From: Pyropia yezoensis | Taxonomy: Eukaryota > Rhodophyta > Bangiophyceae > Bangiales > Bangiaceae | Assembly (NCBI GenBank): GCA_009829735.1 | Contig: CM020618.1 | Location: 12,119,119 to 12,183,118, forward strand | DNA: 64,000 nucleotides | Direction: 5' to 3' | Shown: piece by piece, positions 30,966 to 41,475 of the stretch | How positions within the stretch are numbered: the stretch's first letter is position 1 | Layout: the number at the start of each line of letters is the position of its first letter | Notes under the pieces: model-generated | What the model saw: only the letters and a program-made list of their open reading frames with translations | The model's database searches: none | Told to the model about the DNA's origin: nothing | Made by a program: the position numbers and the translations under genes

Positions 30966-33149
30966 ATGTCTACCCAAGAGACGGGGAACGTTCAAGATGA
31001 CGGATCGGCGTCGACGCCGACCCCGGAGGTGACTACGGGAACTGGGATCGGGAACCCGACCGACAACATTGAGACGACAATGCTTTCCGGTGCCGGATCG
31101 ACGTTTGGCACGGCTCGGACGGCAGGAGGCGGGGGCCCGCCTCAACTGTCATCGACCGACCTCACTCCGCCGCCTCCTTCACCAGGGGATTCCCTGATGG
31201 CATCATTGGCCCGCATCGAGGCCCGGTTTTCCGGACTCGACGCTCGCCAGGAGCGGACGGAGGACGTGATGGCAGTGTTGATGTCAACACGCCACACGAC
31301 GGGACCCCGTCGTGTTCCTCCCACACCGGTACGGTTCGAGCCGGCCGGACTACTTTCGGAGTCCACCAGGGTCAACCCCGGTGTTGCTACTCCTGGACAA
31401 CCCCCGGACACAATGGGATATGGATCCGACTCGTCGGCTGAGTTGGAACGTAGCCACACGGAGCGATACGCTCGGAGCACCCGAAGCGGACTCCGTGGAC
31501 ACGACCCGGCGGATACTTACGCCGGTGGAGAGTCGGTTATTGGCGGAGGGGGTACCCTCTCACAGTATCCCCACGACGAAGGAGGCCAGGCAACTCGGGT
31601 TCCCGAGGTGCCGACGCCTGGAGTACCATCCTCAGTGGTGGAAGCTATGACCGCGCAGGTAACTGCGAGCCTACTGAAGCGGATGGAGTCCGATGAGTTT
31701 GCTCATCAACTGGCGAAGCGACTGGATATCCAGGACGCTGACACGAAGATCGTCAACGAGGTCTTCCGGTCGGTACTGACTCCCGAAGGTTATCGTTTGG
31801 AGGACCGCTCTACCACCGTATCGGAATCGATGCGTAATACGTCGCATAGGGCGATCCGCTCTATGCAGACCCTTATGAAGGGAGTCCCTATGTTCGGAGG
31901 CCGCAACGGACGCCCGTTGGCAGTTATCGGCTTCTTGAGTAGTTTCAAGGCAGCCGCGGACAAGGCCCTCGTTAACGAGGGGCTGGCGCTGGAGATCCTC
32001 CCGTTCTTTGTTGATGAACGGGTGCGAGGCATTCTTCGCCAGGCATCCCCGATGCCGGGAATGAGGGTCGCAGCCACCCCCATGGATTACCGTGGGATCC
32101 TCAAGGAGCTGCTGAGCAGTTACCTCAGTGAGGACAAGTGCGAGGACCACTACCGGGCCCTGCGCACTGCCACCGCCCAGAGCTGGGAGGATGAGGAGAT
32201 GTTTGGACGCCGGATCCAAGAGCTCGACTACGAGCTGGGGAAGCTCCTCGGTGAAGGGGAACTACGGGCCATCCTGTTCGCAGGAGTACCCAACTACGTG
32301 CGGATATCCGCACGGGGAGCCAATACGGCCCGGACGAACTTCAGTCGACTGATGCATATGTGCAAGTCCCTAGGGGACGCCTACCGGGTTCTACACCCGG
32401 AATGTGCCTTGGCCCCGAAGCCCAAGGGTGAGGGAGGCAAGCCCAGTCTTACCCCGGTACCGAGGCAAGAGAAGGTTGAACGTAAGGCCGCACCAGTACT
32501 GGTGGCGACCGAACATCCCCCTATTGGTGAGGATGAACCTCTAGTTGACCAACAGGGCCACCTGTTGCTACCGGCGACGCCGGTGATTGATGAGCACGGT
32601 ACGGTAGCGTACATCGCCCCGGCGGGGACCCAGTTCCAGGTCAGCGAGGGCACGGGACGTCGCGTCCCGTACGTACGGACTACGGGGTACTCCCCGGTGA
32701 CGGGTAACCCTCACCAACCCTTGCCAACATGGGCGGTGCGCACGGAGGCACCTCCGCAGATTGCGGGCCGACCCAACCGGTTGGGGGAGTCCATGTTCCG
32801 GTTGACCCAAGGACCCAAGGCCTACCAGGGAGCAGGCACTCGGGCGCCCGAGGGAGGCAACCGCAGCTACGGGGCTACCCCGATGCGAACTCAAGGGGGG
32901 ACCGGCACGTCCGGATGTATGTTGTGCGGGGATCCCCAGCACTGGGTGTCTTCCTGCCCACTTATCCCCGAGGAGTCTCGGAGGGCAGCGGCGCAACGCA
33001 AGGCATCCACAGGGGGGTATCCAGCCAGAGCACCCGGACCCGCACCGGGTAGGCAGTCAGCTCCAGGTGGAGTACTGGCCGTCGAGGAGGCACCTCCTCA
33101 GCCGGATGTCCCGGCGGACAGCACCCTACCAAGGGCGGGAAACGAGTAA
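30966..33149 (+). CDS. Gag polyprotein of the outer gypsy element
   Basis: The protein is 727 residues from the ATG at 30966. It has a Thr/Gly/Pro-rich N-terminal region and a helical capsid-like middle (about residues 240-480, including EMFGRRIQELDYELGKLLGE). A Pro-rich linker and one CCHC zinc knuckle, CMLCGDPQHWVSSC near residue 651, follow. The knuckle binds RNA during packaging. The stop TAA at 33147-33149 is followed eight bases later by the ATG of pol in another frame. Pol must therefore be made by reinitiation or frameshifting. Confidence 0.88.
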   Translation: MSTQETGNVQDDGSASTPTPEVTTGTGIGNPTDNIETTMLSGAGSTFGTARTAGGGGPPQLSSTDLTPPPPSPGDSLMASLARIEARFSGLDARQERTEDVMAVLMSTRHTTGPRRVPPTPVRFEPAGLLSESTRVNPGVATPGQPPDTMGYGSDSSAELERSHTERYARSTRSGLRGHDPADTYAGGESVIGGGGTLSQYPHDEGGQATRVPEVPTPGVPSSVVEAMTAQVTASLLKRMESDEFAHQLAKRLDIQDADTKIVNEVFRSVLTPEGYRLEDRSTTVSESMRNTSHRAIRSMQTLMKGVPMFGGRNGRPLAVIGFLSSFKAAADKALVNEGLALEILPFFVDERVRGILRQASPMPGMRVAATPMDYRGILKELLSSYLSEDKCEDHYRALRTATAQSWEDEEMFGRRIQELDYELGKLLGEGELRAILFAGVPNYVRISARGANTARTNFSRLMHMCKSLGDAYRVLHPECALAPKPKGEGGKPSLTPVPRQEKVERKAAPVLVATEHPPIGEDEPLVDQQGHLLLPATPVIDEHGTVAYIAPAGTQFQVSEGTGRRVPYVRTTGYSPVTGNPHQPLPTWAVRTEAPPQIAGRPNRLGESMFRLTQGPKAYQGAGTRAPEGGNRSYGATPMRTQGGTGTSGCMLCGDPQHWVSSCPLIPEESRRAAAQRKASTGGYPARAPGPAPGRQSAPGGVLAVEEAPPQPDVPADSTLPRAGNE

Positions 33150-33157
33150 GAGGAAGG

Positions 33158-36100
33158 ATGACCGGGGGGCGCTGGGGTAACCCAAGCAAGCCACCCCGGA
33201 GTACCGCGGGGAAAGCCCCACGGAGAGCGCGGTTGAGCCGACGCCGCATCAACCCCCGGGTACACCTTCCGGCCCCGACGACACGGCGTCAGGGGATTGA
33301 TGACCAACCACCAAGGTTGGGAGGAGAGGACGGGAAGCCCCGTCACATGGAACCAGACAAGGGCCCTGTCCAGGATGCCCGAGCTACACCGGATATCGGG
33401 GTAGGCCACGTACTGTTCACCTTGGAGAACTTCAAGGTATCAGCCACACTGGGGGTGGACCCCCAGTCGACACGATCGTACTACCCTGTACTGGATACAG
33501 GGGCTGGACCCAACCTTATCCGGAAGGATACCCTCCCGGACAAGTGGCTTCCGCGAGTCAGAGTGACTCGGGGACCCACCATCAAGGACGCGAACGGTCG
33601 CCTCATTCGTACGACCGCAGCGATGTCCCTGCGGGTTACCATCGGGGAACTCACCACGGAAGTCGACTTCCTGGTGTGTGAGACCCTATCGGTGCCCTGC
33701 ATACTGGGGTGCACCTTCATCAACGTTCACGTTGATGCAATCCGGCCAGGCTGGAGGACCGTCGAGCTTCAAGAAGCCGACGGGACGAAGCGAGGACACA
33801 CGGCTATCGTCAGGGACCTGACGCTACAAGGGAGCCACGTTAACGTGGCTGAGGTGTACGCAAGTGTCGAGCCGAAGACACTTTGGTTGGCCAAGCGAAC
33901 TCGCTTTGAGCCGTTGTCGGAGACAGTCCTCCCGGTTAACTGTGACCTCGCAGGCATCTGCAGAGTCAAGTCCAACTTGCGGACGTACAAGCGCCATGGG
34001 TTGACCATGGCCAACGGTCTCATAGACCTCCCAGCAGGAGGGTCGTCCCTCCTAGTGATGGCGAATTATCGCCGTAAGGCAGTCACCCTCCCGAAGGGAA
34101 CTATCCTCGGGATTGCCGAGCTCTACGAAGGAGATATCCTTACCCCTGACAAGGAAGGTCAAGTGGAACCACTTGGGGTGCTGGCGGTCGCCGAGACCAC
34201 CGAGCGACAGCAACCCGATGACGGGAAGCCTAGTCGACCATCATTACCGGCGGATATTCCGCCGAAGGACCAAGAAGCATTGAAGGCACTGGCCGAGGCT
34301 GACCTCGACCACCTTCCCCCTTCCGTAGCCGAAGGGGTACGACGGATGTTAAGAAAGCATGACGTCATGTGGACAGGCGGAGCCCTGGGTACCATTGGGG
34401 CAACCCTACATCGTATTGACCTGGTACCAGGCGCACGCCCCGCCCGGTCACAACCGCACCGAGCGGGACCTATGCAACGAGAGATCGTTGATGGAGAAGT
34501 GAAGAGGATGAGTGAAGCGAAGGTGATACGACCTTCGATGTCGGAGTGGGGTGCCCCAGTCGTTATCGTACCGAAGAAGGATCAAACCCCTCGGTTTTGC
34601 ATCGATTATCGACGCCTCAACTTGGTTACCAAGAAGGACTCCTACCCTTTACCAAGGATGGATGAATGCATCGACTCCCTGGGGGAAGCTACGGTGTTTA
34701 CCACCATCGACTGCAATGCCGGATACTGGCAGATCCCGGTGGCGGACGAGGATATCCCCAAGACGGCATTCGTCTGTCACAGTGGAGTGTACGAGTTCCT
34801 AAGGATGCCCTTCGGATTGTCCAACGCCCCCGCTACATTCCAGCGGGCTATCGACATTATACTGTCGGGGGTGAAGTGGCGTAACTGCCTAGTGTACCTC
34901 GATGACGTCATCGTCTTCTCGCGTAACATGGATGACCATGTGCAACATGTTGACGAGGTACTCACCCTCTTGAGGAACGCCTGGGTAACCCTGCGTCTGA
35001 AGAAGTGCGCCTTCTTCCAACAGACGGTCGAGTATCTGGGCCACCAGATAACTCCTGGTAAACTAGGGGTACTCGAAGCCAATACCCGGGCACTCCGGGA
35101 TGCCCGGTTCCCTAACACCCAGACACAGCTCAAGAGCTTCCTGGGAATGTGCAATGTATACCGACGGTTCGTCAAGGACTTCGCTCGGATAGCTAAACCG
35201 TTAACGGTTCTTACGAGCAGTACCCTGCCCAAGGTACTCCAACCCCCTTCGCCTAGCGAAGAGGAGGCATTCGAGTCGCTGAAGCGAGCCCTACTATCCC
35301 CACCCGTCCTTGCGTTACCGCACCGACGGGGTACCTTCGTCATCGATGTCGATGCGTGCGACACCCAAGTGGGATGCACCCTGCTACAGGGGGAGACGTT
35401 GATCGGTACCGATAACGTTATCCCGGACCTACGTCCGGTAGGATACTTCAGCCGGACACTCAACCCGGCTGAGCGTAACTATAGTGCCACCGAGCGTGAA
35501 TGCCTCGGAGTTATATGGGCAGTGCAACTGCTCCGTCCATACCTGGAGGGCTCCAGGTTCATCGTGAGGTCCGACCACGAACCCCTACGATGGCTCCTCA
35601 ACCTTGGTGACAAGGATTCCGATAGCCATGGGAGGCTAGCCCGATGGAGGCTAAAAATGGCCGAGCACGACTACCGTACCGTGTATAAGGCTGGGTCAAC
35701 CCACCATCTCGGAGACGCATTGTCTCGACTCGACACCCCGAGCGGGGATACCCGCCCGGTGGACGAGGACATCCCGGTGGTACCGGTCTGCATGGTGGGT
35801 AACGCTACCCAAGGTATGGTTGACCATACCATGGAACACCGAGCATCCCCACTAACCCCCGCGGACTTCCGCGAGGCACAAGCCAATGACGACGACTGTA
35901 GACGTCATCGCGCTAACCTCCTGGCCGGTACGGCCGGCATCTTCTCCGAGAACGAAGACGGACTCATATACCGGCGGGCACCCGCCGATGGACGACATCA
36001 AGTCGTGGTTCCCGTGTCCTTACGGCAAGCCGTCATGGAACGAGAACACGAGAACCCCACAGCCGGACACCCGGGGGGTTCACGTATGTTCGCAGCAATG

Positions 36101-37129
36101 CGAAGGTTCTTCTACTGGCCAGCAATGGCCGTCGACGTGGTCGACCACGTAAGGGGATGCCACCCCTGTGCGCGTAGCCGCATGAGTCTACATAGGCAGG
36201 CGTCTGCCATGAAGCTATTCCCACCCGATGGGCCCAACGAGCAAGTCGCTATCGACATACTCGGGCCACTTCCGGTAACGGAAGAAGGGAACAGGTACAT
36301 CCTGGTCATGTCTGACCGCTTCACTAAGCTGTCACGAGCGGCAGCCATCCCGAATGATACGGCATACACCATCATGAACGCAGTGGTTGACCACTGGATC
36401 AGTGCATACGGAGTCATGAAGCAACTCCTCTCCGACAACGGAGCAAACCTTACGTCAGCATTCTGCACTAAGGTCCTGGGCATGTTCGGTATCGAACCAC
36501 GTCGGGCATCCGACTACCACCCGCAAACCAACGGGCAGGTGGAGCGGTTCAACCGCACCATCGTCAAGATGCTACAGTGCTACGTGGCAGAGCACACGAA
36601 CACTTGGGACAGGCTTCTGTCCGTACTCACCCTGGCATACAATGCCAGGCCGCATCGGAGCACGAACATCGCTCCGCTGGAGTGGGTCATGCCACTAGGC
36701 GTCGGTAACCTGACGCTGCCACCAGGCAGGTGCACTCGGTATGATACACCGAAAGGCCGACCGGCCGAACGTATCCACCTAGCTTGGTTGGCCAAGCTAT
36801 CGTGGATGATTCCTAAGCTCAAGGGTGCCCTTGACAGAACACAACTTAGATATAAGAAGAACTTCGACGCCCGGCTACGGGTGCGCAACGCAACCCTGAT
36901 GACAGGTGACTGGGTCTACATCAGACACCAGAAGTTCCGGGGGAACAAGCTCATGCAACCGGTCAAGGGACCGTACCAGATTCTCCACAGAGATGACCAC
37001 TCTGTTACCTTACACTCCGATACGGAGATCCAACGCATCAGTGTGAATGATGTCACACCTGCTCCGAGGCCGGAACAGCCTCAGTGTGAGGAACCACCCA
37101 CACTTGGGCAGCCCTCAACGTACTCGTGA
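33158..37129 (+). CDS. Pol polyprotein of the outer gypsy element, 3' end replaced by LTR sequence
   Basis: Domains in order: aspartic protease (VLDTGAGPNL, DTG near residue 111) and reverse transcriptase (PRFCIDYRRLN near 477, NCLVYLDDVIVFS with YLDD near 580). Next come RNase H (VIDVDACDTQVG near 728) and integrase. The integrase has a zinc site with H near 971 and CHPC, and DDE residues in AIDILGP, LLSDNGAN and NGQVERFN near 1031, 1092 and 1128. A GPY motif (VKGPYQIL) is near 1271. The native frame is cut after residue 1309 (nucleotide 37084) by the inner gypsy element. The last 14 residues and the stop come from its LTR. The missing native end, a chromodomain, is at 44415-44654 in the same frame. 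Enzymatic domains look intact. Confidence 0.92.
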   Translation: MTGGRWGNPSKPPRSTAGKAPRRARLSRRRINPRVHLPAPTTRRQGIDDQPPRLGGEDGKPRHMEPDKGPVQDARATPDIGVGHVLFTLENFKVSATLGVDPQSTRSYYPVLDTGAGPNLIRKDTLPDKWLPRVRVTRGPTIKDANGRLIRTTAAMSLRVTIGELTTEVDFLVCETLSVPCILGCTFINVHVDAIRPGWRTVELQEADGTKRGHTAIVRDLTLQGSHVNVAEVYASVEPKTLWLAKRTRFEPLSETVLPVNCDLAGICRVKSNLRTYKRHGLTMANGLIDLPAGGSSLLVMANYRRKAVTLPKGTILGIAELYEGDILTPDKEGQVEPLGVLAVAETTERQQPDDGKPSRPSLPADIPPKDQEALKALAEADLDHLPPSVAEGVRRMLRKHDVMWTGGALGTIGATLHRIDLVPGARPARSQPHRAGPMQREIVDGEVKRMSEAKVIRPSMSEWGAPVVIVPKKDQTPRFCIDYRRLNLVTKKDSYPLPRMDECIDSLGEATVFTTIDCNAGYWQIPVADEDIPKTAFVCHSGVYEFLRMPFGLSNAPATFQRAIDIILSGVKWRNCLVYLDDVIVFSRNMDDHVQHVDEVLTLLRNAWVTLRLKKCAFFQQTVEYLGHQITPGKLGVLEANTRALRDARFPNTQTQLKSFLGMCNVYRRFVKDFARIAKPLTVLTSSTLPKVLQPPSPSEEEAFESLKRALLSPPVLALPHRRGTFVIDVDACDTQVGCTLLQGETLIGTDNVIPDLRPVGYFSRTLNPAERNYSATERECLGVIWAVQLLRPYLEGSRFIVRSDHEPLRWLLNLGDKDSDSHGRLARWRLKMAEHDYRTVYKAGSTHHLGDALSRLDTPSGDTRPVDEDIPVVPVCMVGNATQGMVDHTMEHRASPLTPADFREAQANDDDCRRHRANLLAGTAGIFSENEDGLIYRRAPADGRHQVVVPVSLRQAVMEREHENPTAGHPGGSRMFAAMRRFFYWPAMAVDVVDHVRGCHPCARSRMSLHRQASAMKLFPPDGPNEQVAIDILGPLPVTEEGNRYILVMSDRFTKLSRAAAIPNDTAYTIMNAVVDHWISAYGVMKQLLSDNGANLTSAFCTKVLGMFGIEPRRASDYHPQTNGQVERFNRTIVKMLQCYVAEHTNTWDRLLSVLTLAYNARPHRSTNIAPLEWVMPLGVGNLTLPPGRCTRYDTPKGRPAERIHLAWLAKLSWMIPKLKGALDRTQLRYKKNFDARLRVRNATLMTGDWVYIRHQKFRGNKLMQPVKGPYQILHRDDHSVTLHSDTEIQRISVNDVTPAPRPEQPQCEEPPTLGQPSTYS

Positions 37130-37931
37130 TGGTGTCAGCGACCCGTGCCAGCCAATAGGGCGACAGGGTGCGGGGAAGAGGATGGAGGTGGTGATGGTGG
37201 TGGGTCTGGGGAAGAGGACGGCGCGACGTCGGTGGTGATCGAGAGGGTTCAAAGGGTGAAGGTAATCTTTGGTCTGTGTCTGTGGTTGCCCTTCCGGTCT
37301 CCCCCGGTGGCGCCGACACTCACGCACTATATACTCGCGTCGGGGCACCCGAGGTGCCCCAAAGCATGCGTTTCCCCGTCGCTCCACCGGTAGGCACGAA
37401 ACGGCCCAAAAACAAAGCATGGCTCTCAGAACAAAGCATGGGCGGGCGTGCGCACTAAAGGAGTGCAGCCCCAGTTTGCCCCAAACGAAGGGGTCCGGCG
37501 TGCGGCGCCTAGGGCGCCGCCCCAGCCGGCTCCAGACGCCAGTCGGCCCGAAGGTCCGAGAGGCGTGTAAGCACGATTCGATCGAGTCGGTCGAATCGGC
37601 CAGCCGGCTAGCCAGTCACATCGCTGCAATGCTGCAGCGAGGACATTTTAACGGACTCGCCAGCTGTGGCAGATGTGGCTCGTCATGGGTGCTGACGGTG
37701 GCGCCTTTCGACAGGCCATGATGGGCTGTCGATGGCTGCTGTCGTGCGGCCGGCAGACACCGTGAGACAGCGGCTGACTCATCTTGCGTCTGGAAGGTAC
37801 ACCGCGTCATGCCCCACAATACAAGGAGTTGATCCATGTTGCCAGGAGTTGATTCGGCAGGATCTGTAAGGAGAGGTCCCAGATATTATCCCTTAAGTAT
37901 AAGGCATGGGATTAGGAGGGAAATCCTTACA
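37085..37931 (-). repeat. 3' LTR of the inner gypsy element
   Basis: It is 847 bp and nearly identical to 43563-44409. It supplies the new stop codon for the interrupted outer Pol at 37129. Confidence 0.95.
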
Positions 37932-37943
37932 CCTCCCCCCCTT
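37932..37943 (-). promoter_or_regulatory. Polypurine tract of the inner gypsy element
   Basis: On the minus strand it reads AAGGGGGGGAGG and directly precedes the 3' LTR, fixing the element's orientation. Confidence 0.8.
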
Positions 37944-38280
37944 AGGACGTGCGTCGAAGGAAGGCGTCGAGAACCTCAGGTGCGTTGTCGAGGTCTTGCG
38001 TGGTTAGCCAGGTGATCTCACTGACATCGCAGCCTTTCCACTTGACCAGGTACTGCAGTCGTCCACGGCGTTTTCGTGACCGAATAATGGAGTCCACTTC
38101 GTACTCAACCGATCCGTCCGGAAATGCTACCGGAGCTGGAGCGGGAGGAAGTCGACCATACGGATCAGCGTTGTACGGCTTGAGTAGACTGGCGTGAAAG
38201 GCGTTGTGCACCTTTCGATCAAGGACTGCTTGAGGCAGATCCAGACGGAACGTAACATCATTGATGTTTTCAGTGACTCG
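37942..38280 (-). CDS. Chromodomain end of inner gypsy Pol, after an in-frame stop
   Basis: The frame is the same as Pol but lies after a TAA at 38281-38283. It continues naturally as RVTENINDVTFRLDLP and carries a chromodomain: YEVDSIIRSRKRRGRLQYLV then KWKGCDVSEITWLTTQDL. In an intact element it would be the C-terminus of integrase. Whether it is made depends on stop readthrough; otherwise this copy lacks it. Confidence 0.8.
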   Translation of the reverse strand, partial: RVTENINDVTFRLDLPQAVLDRKVHNAFHASLLKPYNADPYGRLPPAPAPVAFPDGSVEYEVDSIIRSRKRRGRLQYLVKWKGCDVSEITWLTTQDLDNAPEVLDAFLRRTS

Positions 38281-41200
38281 TTATGGTCCCGAAAACTTGG
38301 GCATCACCTTGCGAGCGCCCTGGAAGGCGTCCGGCATAAGGTTCTTGGTGCTCAGGAGCACGAGGTCGTCGACAGCGATCGTACATGGTCGGCGTCGACG
38401 GTTAGCGTACGCCGAGCGCGTCTCATTGGCCTTCTTGATAGCGGTAATGGCAGTCTCCTGAGCTTTTTGCAGACTGCTTAGCCAATCTGAGACTGCTGGT
38501 AGTTTCGATTCCTTGCTCTCGACGATGTCGACAGGTACTGTCCTTGGTTCAAAGCCGTAGTTCAGGAAGAATGGGGAGTACGTCGTGACCGCATTGGGTG
38601 ACCGGTTGTAAGCTACTTCTGCAGCAACAAGGAAGAGGTCCCAATCACCTTGATGATGGTTCACGAAGTTTCGCAGGATTTCTTCAATCTTCTTGTTCAT
38701 GATCTCGGTTTGTCCGTCCGTCTGGGGATGATAGGCTGAAGATGCCTTGATCTTGACCTTGAGAATTTCGGTGAGCGACTGCCAGAAGTTGGAGAAGAAG
38801 ATACGGTCTCGGTCGCAGACGACGTCGGATGGTAGACCGTGATGACGGTAGACGTGATCATGGTAGAGTTGCGCTACGACTGGTGCAGTACAGTCGGGCT
38901 TCATTGGTGCTAGTCGAATCATCTTCGACAGTCTGTCCACAATGACGTAAATGCCATTGTGGCCCCTTTGGGTCAGTGGAAGAGGGGTGATAAAGTCCAT
39001 GGAGACACTTGCCCATCGTTGGTTCGGTGGATCTAGTGGTTTGAGGTGACCCAGAGGTGAATGGGTGCCAGCTTTGTTCCGCTGGCACAAATCACATGAT
39101 TGTACGTATCTTTGGATGTCCTTCCGTATTGTCTTCCAGTAGTATTTGGAAGCAATAGCGTTGGTGGTTTTCTTAACTCCCATATGTCCTTGGCTTGGGA
39201 TGTCGTGGTAGTCATGGAGTAGTCTTTGGCGTAGAGTACCAACGGGGATGCACGTACGGTCACCTCGTTTCAGCAACCTCATGTGAAGCCGGTAGGGAGA
39301 TACCGGGTCTTTGACTAGGTCGGCAAACTCGGGATCCGCGTTGTACTCTTGGTCTAGGGTGGCAAGGTCTTGATCACTTTGGCTTATGGTCATGAGGTTG
39401 TTGATTTCAGTTTTCTTGGGTAGGCTTTCGATGGTCTTGGTTAGCACGCGACTAAGGAGATCTTGATTGGGAGCGTGCTTATCGGGGGCGTCTTGTGGTT
39501 GCATTGAAAGAGCATCAGCTACGGGGTTGGAAGTGCCCTTGATGGGGATGATCTTGAAATCGAATTGCTCCAACAGCTCTAGCCACTTGACTTGGCGGTC
39601 GTTGAGCTTCTCTTGGGTTTTCAAGTACCTTAGGGACTCATGGTCGGTGTGCACCTCGAACGACCTTCCATGGAGGTAGCAGCGCCAGTGTCGAATGGCT
39701 TGTACAACTGCGAGCAGTTCGCGCTCACGGATACTGTAGCGCTGTTCGTGGATGTTCAGCGTCAATGAGAAGTAGGCCACTGGGCGTCGTCCTTTTCCGT
39801 CATCTTGTTCAAGGACAGCGCCAACAGCATACCCACTGGCATCTGTGGAGACGAAGATTGGGTACCTCTTGTCGAATGGCCTCAGTACTGGTGCACTGGT
39901 CGTCAGGGTTTGTAGTTGCTCAAAAGCCTTCTGGGCGTCAGAGTTCCATTCGAAGTCGACGTTTCCAGTAAGCCTTGTGAGGGGTGCAGCCACGGATGCC
40001 ATTCCCTTAATAAATCGACGATAGAAGTTGACCATGCCGAGGAAAGATTGCACATCTTTTTTGCTCTGTGGCGTTGCCCATGATCGAATGGCTTGGACCT
40101 TGTAGTCCTCCATAGAGAAGCCTTCGTTAGAAATGACATGGCCGAGGTAGTCCACAGTTGTTCGCGCAAATTGGCATTTGCTGAGTTTGGCGTAGAGCTT
40201 ATGCTCTCGCAGCTTGTCCAGGGCTTGCCTTAGGTGCTTTAGATGATCTTCGTAAGCTTCACTGTAGACCAGGATGTCGTCGAGGTAGACGCAGATAAAC
40301 TCGTAGAGATAGGGTCGGAAGACGTCATTCATTAGGTTCATGAAGACCGCGGGGGCATTTGTTAGCCCAAAGGGTAGCACGGTAAATTCGTAGAACCCGT
40401 ATTTTGTTCGGAACGCCGTCAGTGGGATAGTATCAGTGTCAAGCCGGATCTGGTGGTAACCTGATCGGAGGTCGATCTTCGTGAAGTACTTGGCCTTTCG
40501 CAGTTGGTCGAAGATGTCGTCAATTCTTGGTAAGGGATATGCGTTCTTGATAGTGGCTTTTTTCAATGCTCGATAATCGATGCACATTCGCCAGCCACCG
40601 TCCTTCTTTGCGGCAAAGAGTACAGAAGAGCCCCACGGTGAGGCACTTGGTTGGATGAACCCCTTTCGTATGAGGGTTGCAAGTTGTGTCTTGAGTTCAT
40701 CGAGTTCCCATTCAGATAGGCGATAAATGCCACTGCGACGTGGTTGAGCGTCCTCCGTAAGCTTGACGCTAAACTTGTGCCTGCGTTCAGGAGGAAGTCC
40801 ATCGGGAAGCTCTTCCGGGAAGACGTCGGCGTACTCGTTGAGAATCTCTTGGACGTCATTCTTGTCTTCAGCTTCTCCCATTTTGATCGCATTGATGTCA
40901 AAGGTGCTGGAAGGATCTTCGGATTGCAGGTAAATGGCAAAGACAGGAACTTTTGGAATAAGGTCCTTGGCGAGGCGTTGCCTACTAATCAGGCCATGGG
41001 GTTTCTTGAGGGAGGCAGTGATGGAGATGTTCTTTTGGTTAAACTTGAAAGAGATCTTGTTCTTCTTGTTGTTGATTTTGGCGTCCTTGTCGTCACGCCA
41101 TTTCTTTCCGAGGATGATGTCGTACGCACTTAGGTCGCATACAGCAAACCGAAGACGTTCTTGGTATGGGCCGATGTGAATCTCTAAGGGTTCAATGGTC

Positions 41201-41475
41201 TCTGCGAGGACGTGGGAGCGACCATCGGGCATGTTAGCCGCGAAGTCCGTTTCTTTCGTGGTCACATTCAGGGTATTCACGAGGCGCCTTGATACGACGT
41301 TAATGGGAGATCCGTCGTCAAACAGCACCTTAACAAGATGTCCATTGACAGAGGCAGTAGAAAGCAGAAGCCCGAGACGCGGGCCTTCAAATGGTGACGA
41401 CATGTTTTCAGGAACCGAAGAAGCGTCTGGCACCGGTTTTGATGACGGTTGCTGCTTCAGTTCCGCTGGCCTTTT
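38281..41475 (-). CDS. Pol polyprotein of the inner gypsy element
   Basis: Pol is in the -1 frame relative to gag and is open upstream of its first ATG (41403) into the gag end, so a frameshift fusion is likely. Domains: protease with VLFDDGSPINVV (DDG in place of the common DTG/DSG), reverse transcriptase (GWRMCIDYRALKK, then FICVYLDDILVYS), RNase H (FVSTDASGYAVGAVL) and integrase. The integrase has an HHCC site with SCDLCQRNK and DDE residues in VSMDFITPLP, VCDRDRIFF and DGQTEIMNK. The frame stops at TAA 38281-38283, within what is normally an unbroken GPY/F and chromodomain region. About 1050 residues run from the first good Pol residues to the stop. Confidence 0.9.
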   Translation of the reverse strand, partial: KRPAELKQQPSSKPVPDASSVPENMSSPFEGPRLGLLLSTASVNGHLVKVLFDDGSPINVVSRRLVNTLNVTTKETDFAANMPDGRSHVLAETIEPLEIHIGPYQERLRFAVCDLSAYDIILGKKWRDDKDAKINNKKNKISFKFNQKNISITASLKKPHGLISRQRLAKDLIPKVPVFAIYLQSEDPSSTFDINAIKMGEAEDKNDVQEILNEYADVFPEELPDGLPPERRHKFSVKLTEDAQPRRSGIYRLSEWELDELKTQLATLIRKGFIQPSASPWGSSVLFAAKKDGGWRMCIDYRALKKATIKNAYPLPRIDDIFDQLRKAKYFTKIDLRSGYHQIRLDTDTIPLTAFRTKYGFYEFTVLPFGLTNAPAVFMNLMNDVFRPYLYEFICVYLDDILVYSEAYEDHLKHLRQALDKLREHKLYAKLSKCQFARTTVDYLGHVISNEGFSMEDYKVQAIRSWATPQSKKDVQSFLGMVNFYRRFIKGMASVAAPLTRLTGNVDFEWNSDAQKAFEQLQTLTTSAPVLRPFDKRYPIFVSTDASGYAVGAVLEQDDGKGRRPVAYFSLTLNIHEQRYSIRERELLAVVQAIRHWRCYLHGRSFEVHTDHESLRYLKTQEKLNDRQVKWLELLEQFDFKIIPIKGTSNPVADALSMQPQDAPDKHAPNQDLLSRVLTKTIESLPKKTEINNLMTISQSDQDLATLDQEYNADPEFADLVKDPVSPYRLHMRLLKRGDRTCIPVGTLRQRLLHDYHDIPSQGHMGVKKTTNAIASKYYWKTIRKDIQRYVQSCDLCQRNKAGTHSPLGHLKPLDPPNQRWASVSMDFITPLPLTQRGHNGIYVIVDRLSKMIRLAPMKPDCTAPVVAQLYHDHVYRHHGLPSDVVCDRDRIFFSNFWQSLTEILKVKIKASSAYHPQTDGQTEIMNKKIEEILRNFVNHHQGDWDLFLVAAEVAYNRSPNAVTTYSPFFLNYGFEPRTVPVDIVESKESKLPAVSDWLSSLQKAQETAITAIKKANETRSAYANRRRRPCTIAVDDLVLLSTKNLMPDAFQGARKVMPKFSGP

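Noticed and set aside
31142-32996. Minus-strand frames within outer gypsy gag
   Set aside because: They overlap a well-supported gag and show no domain.
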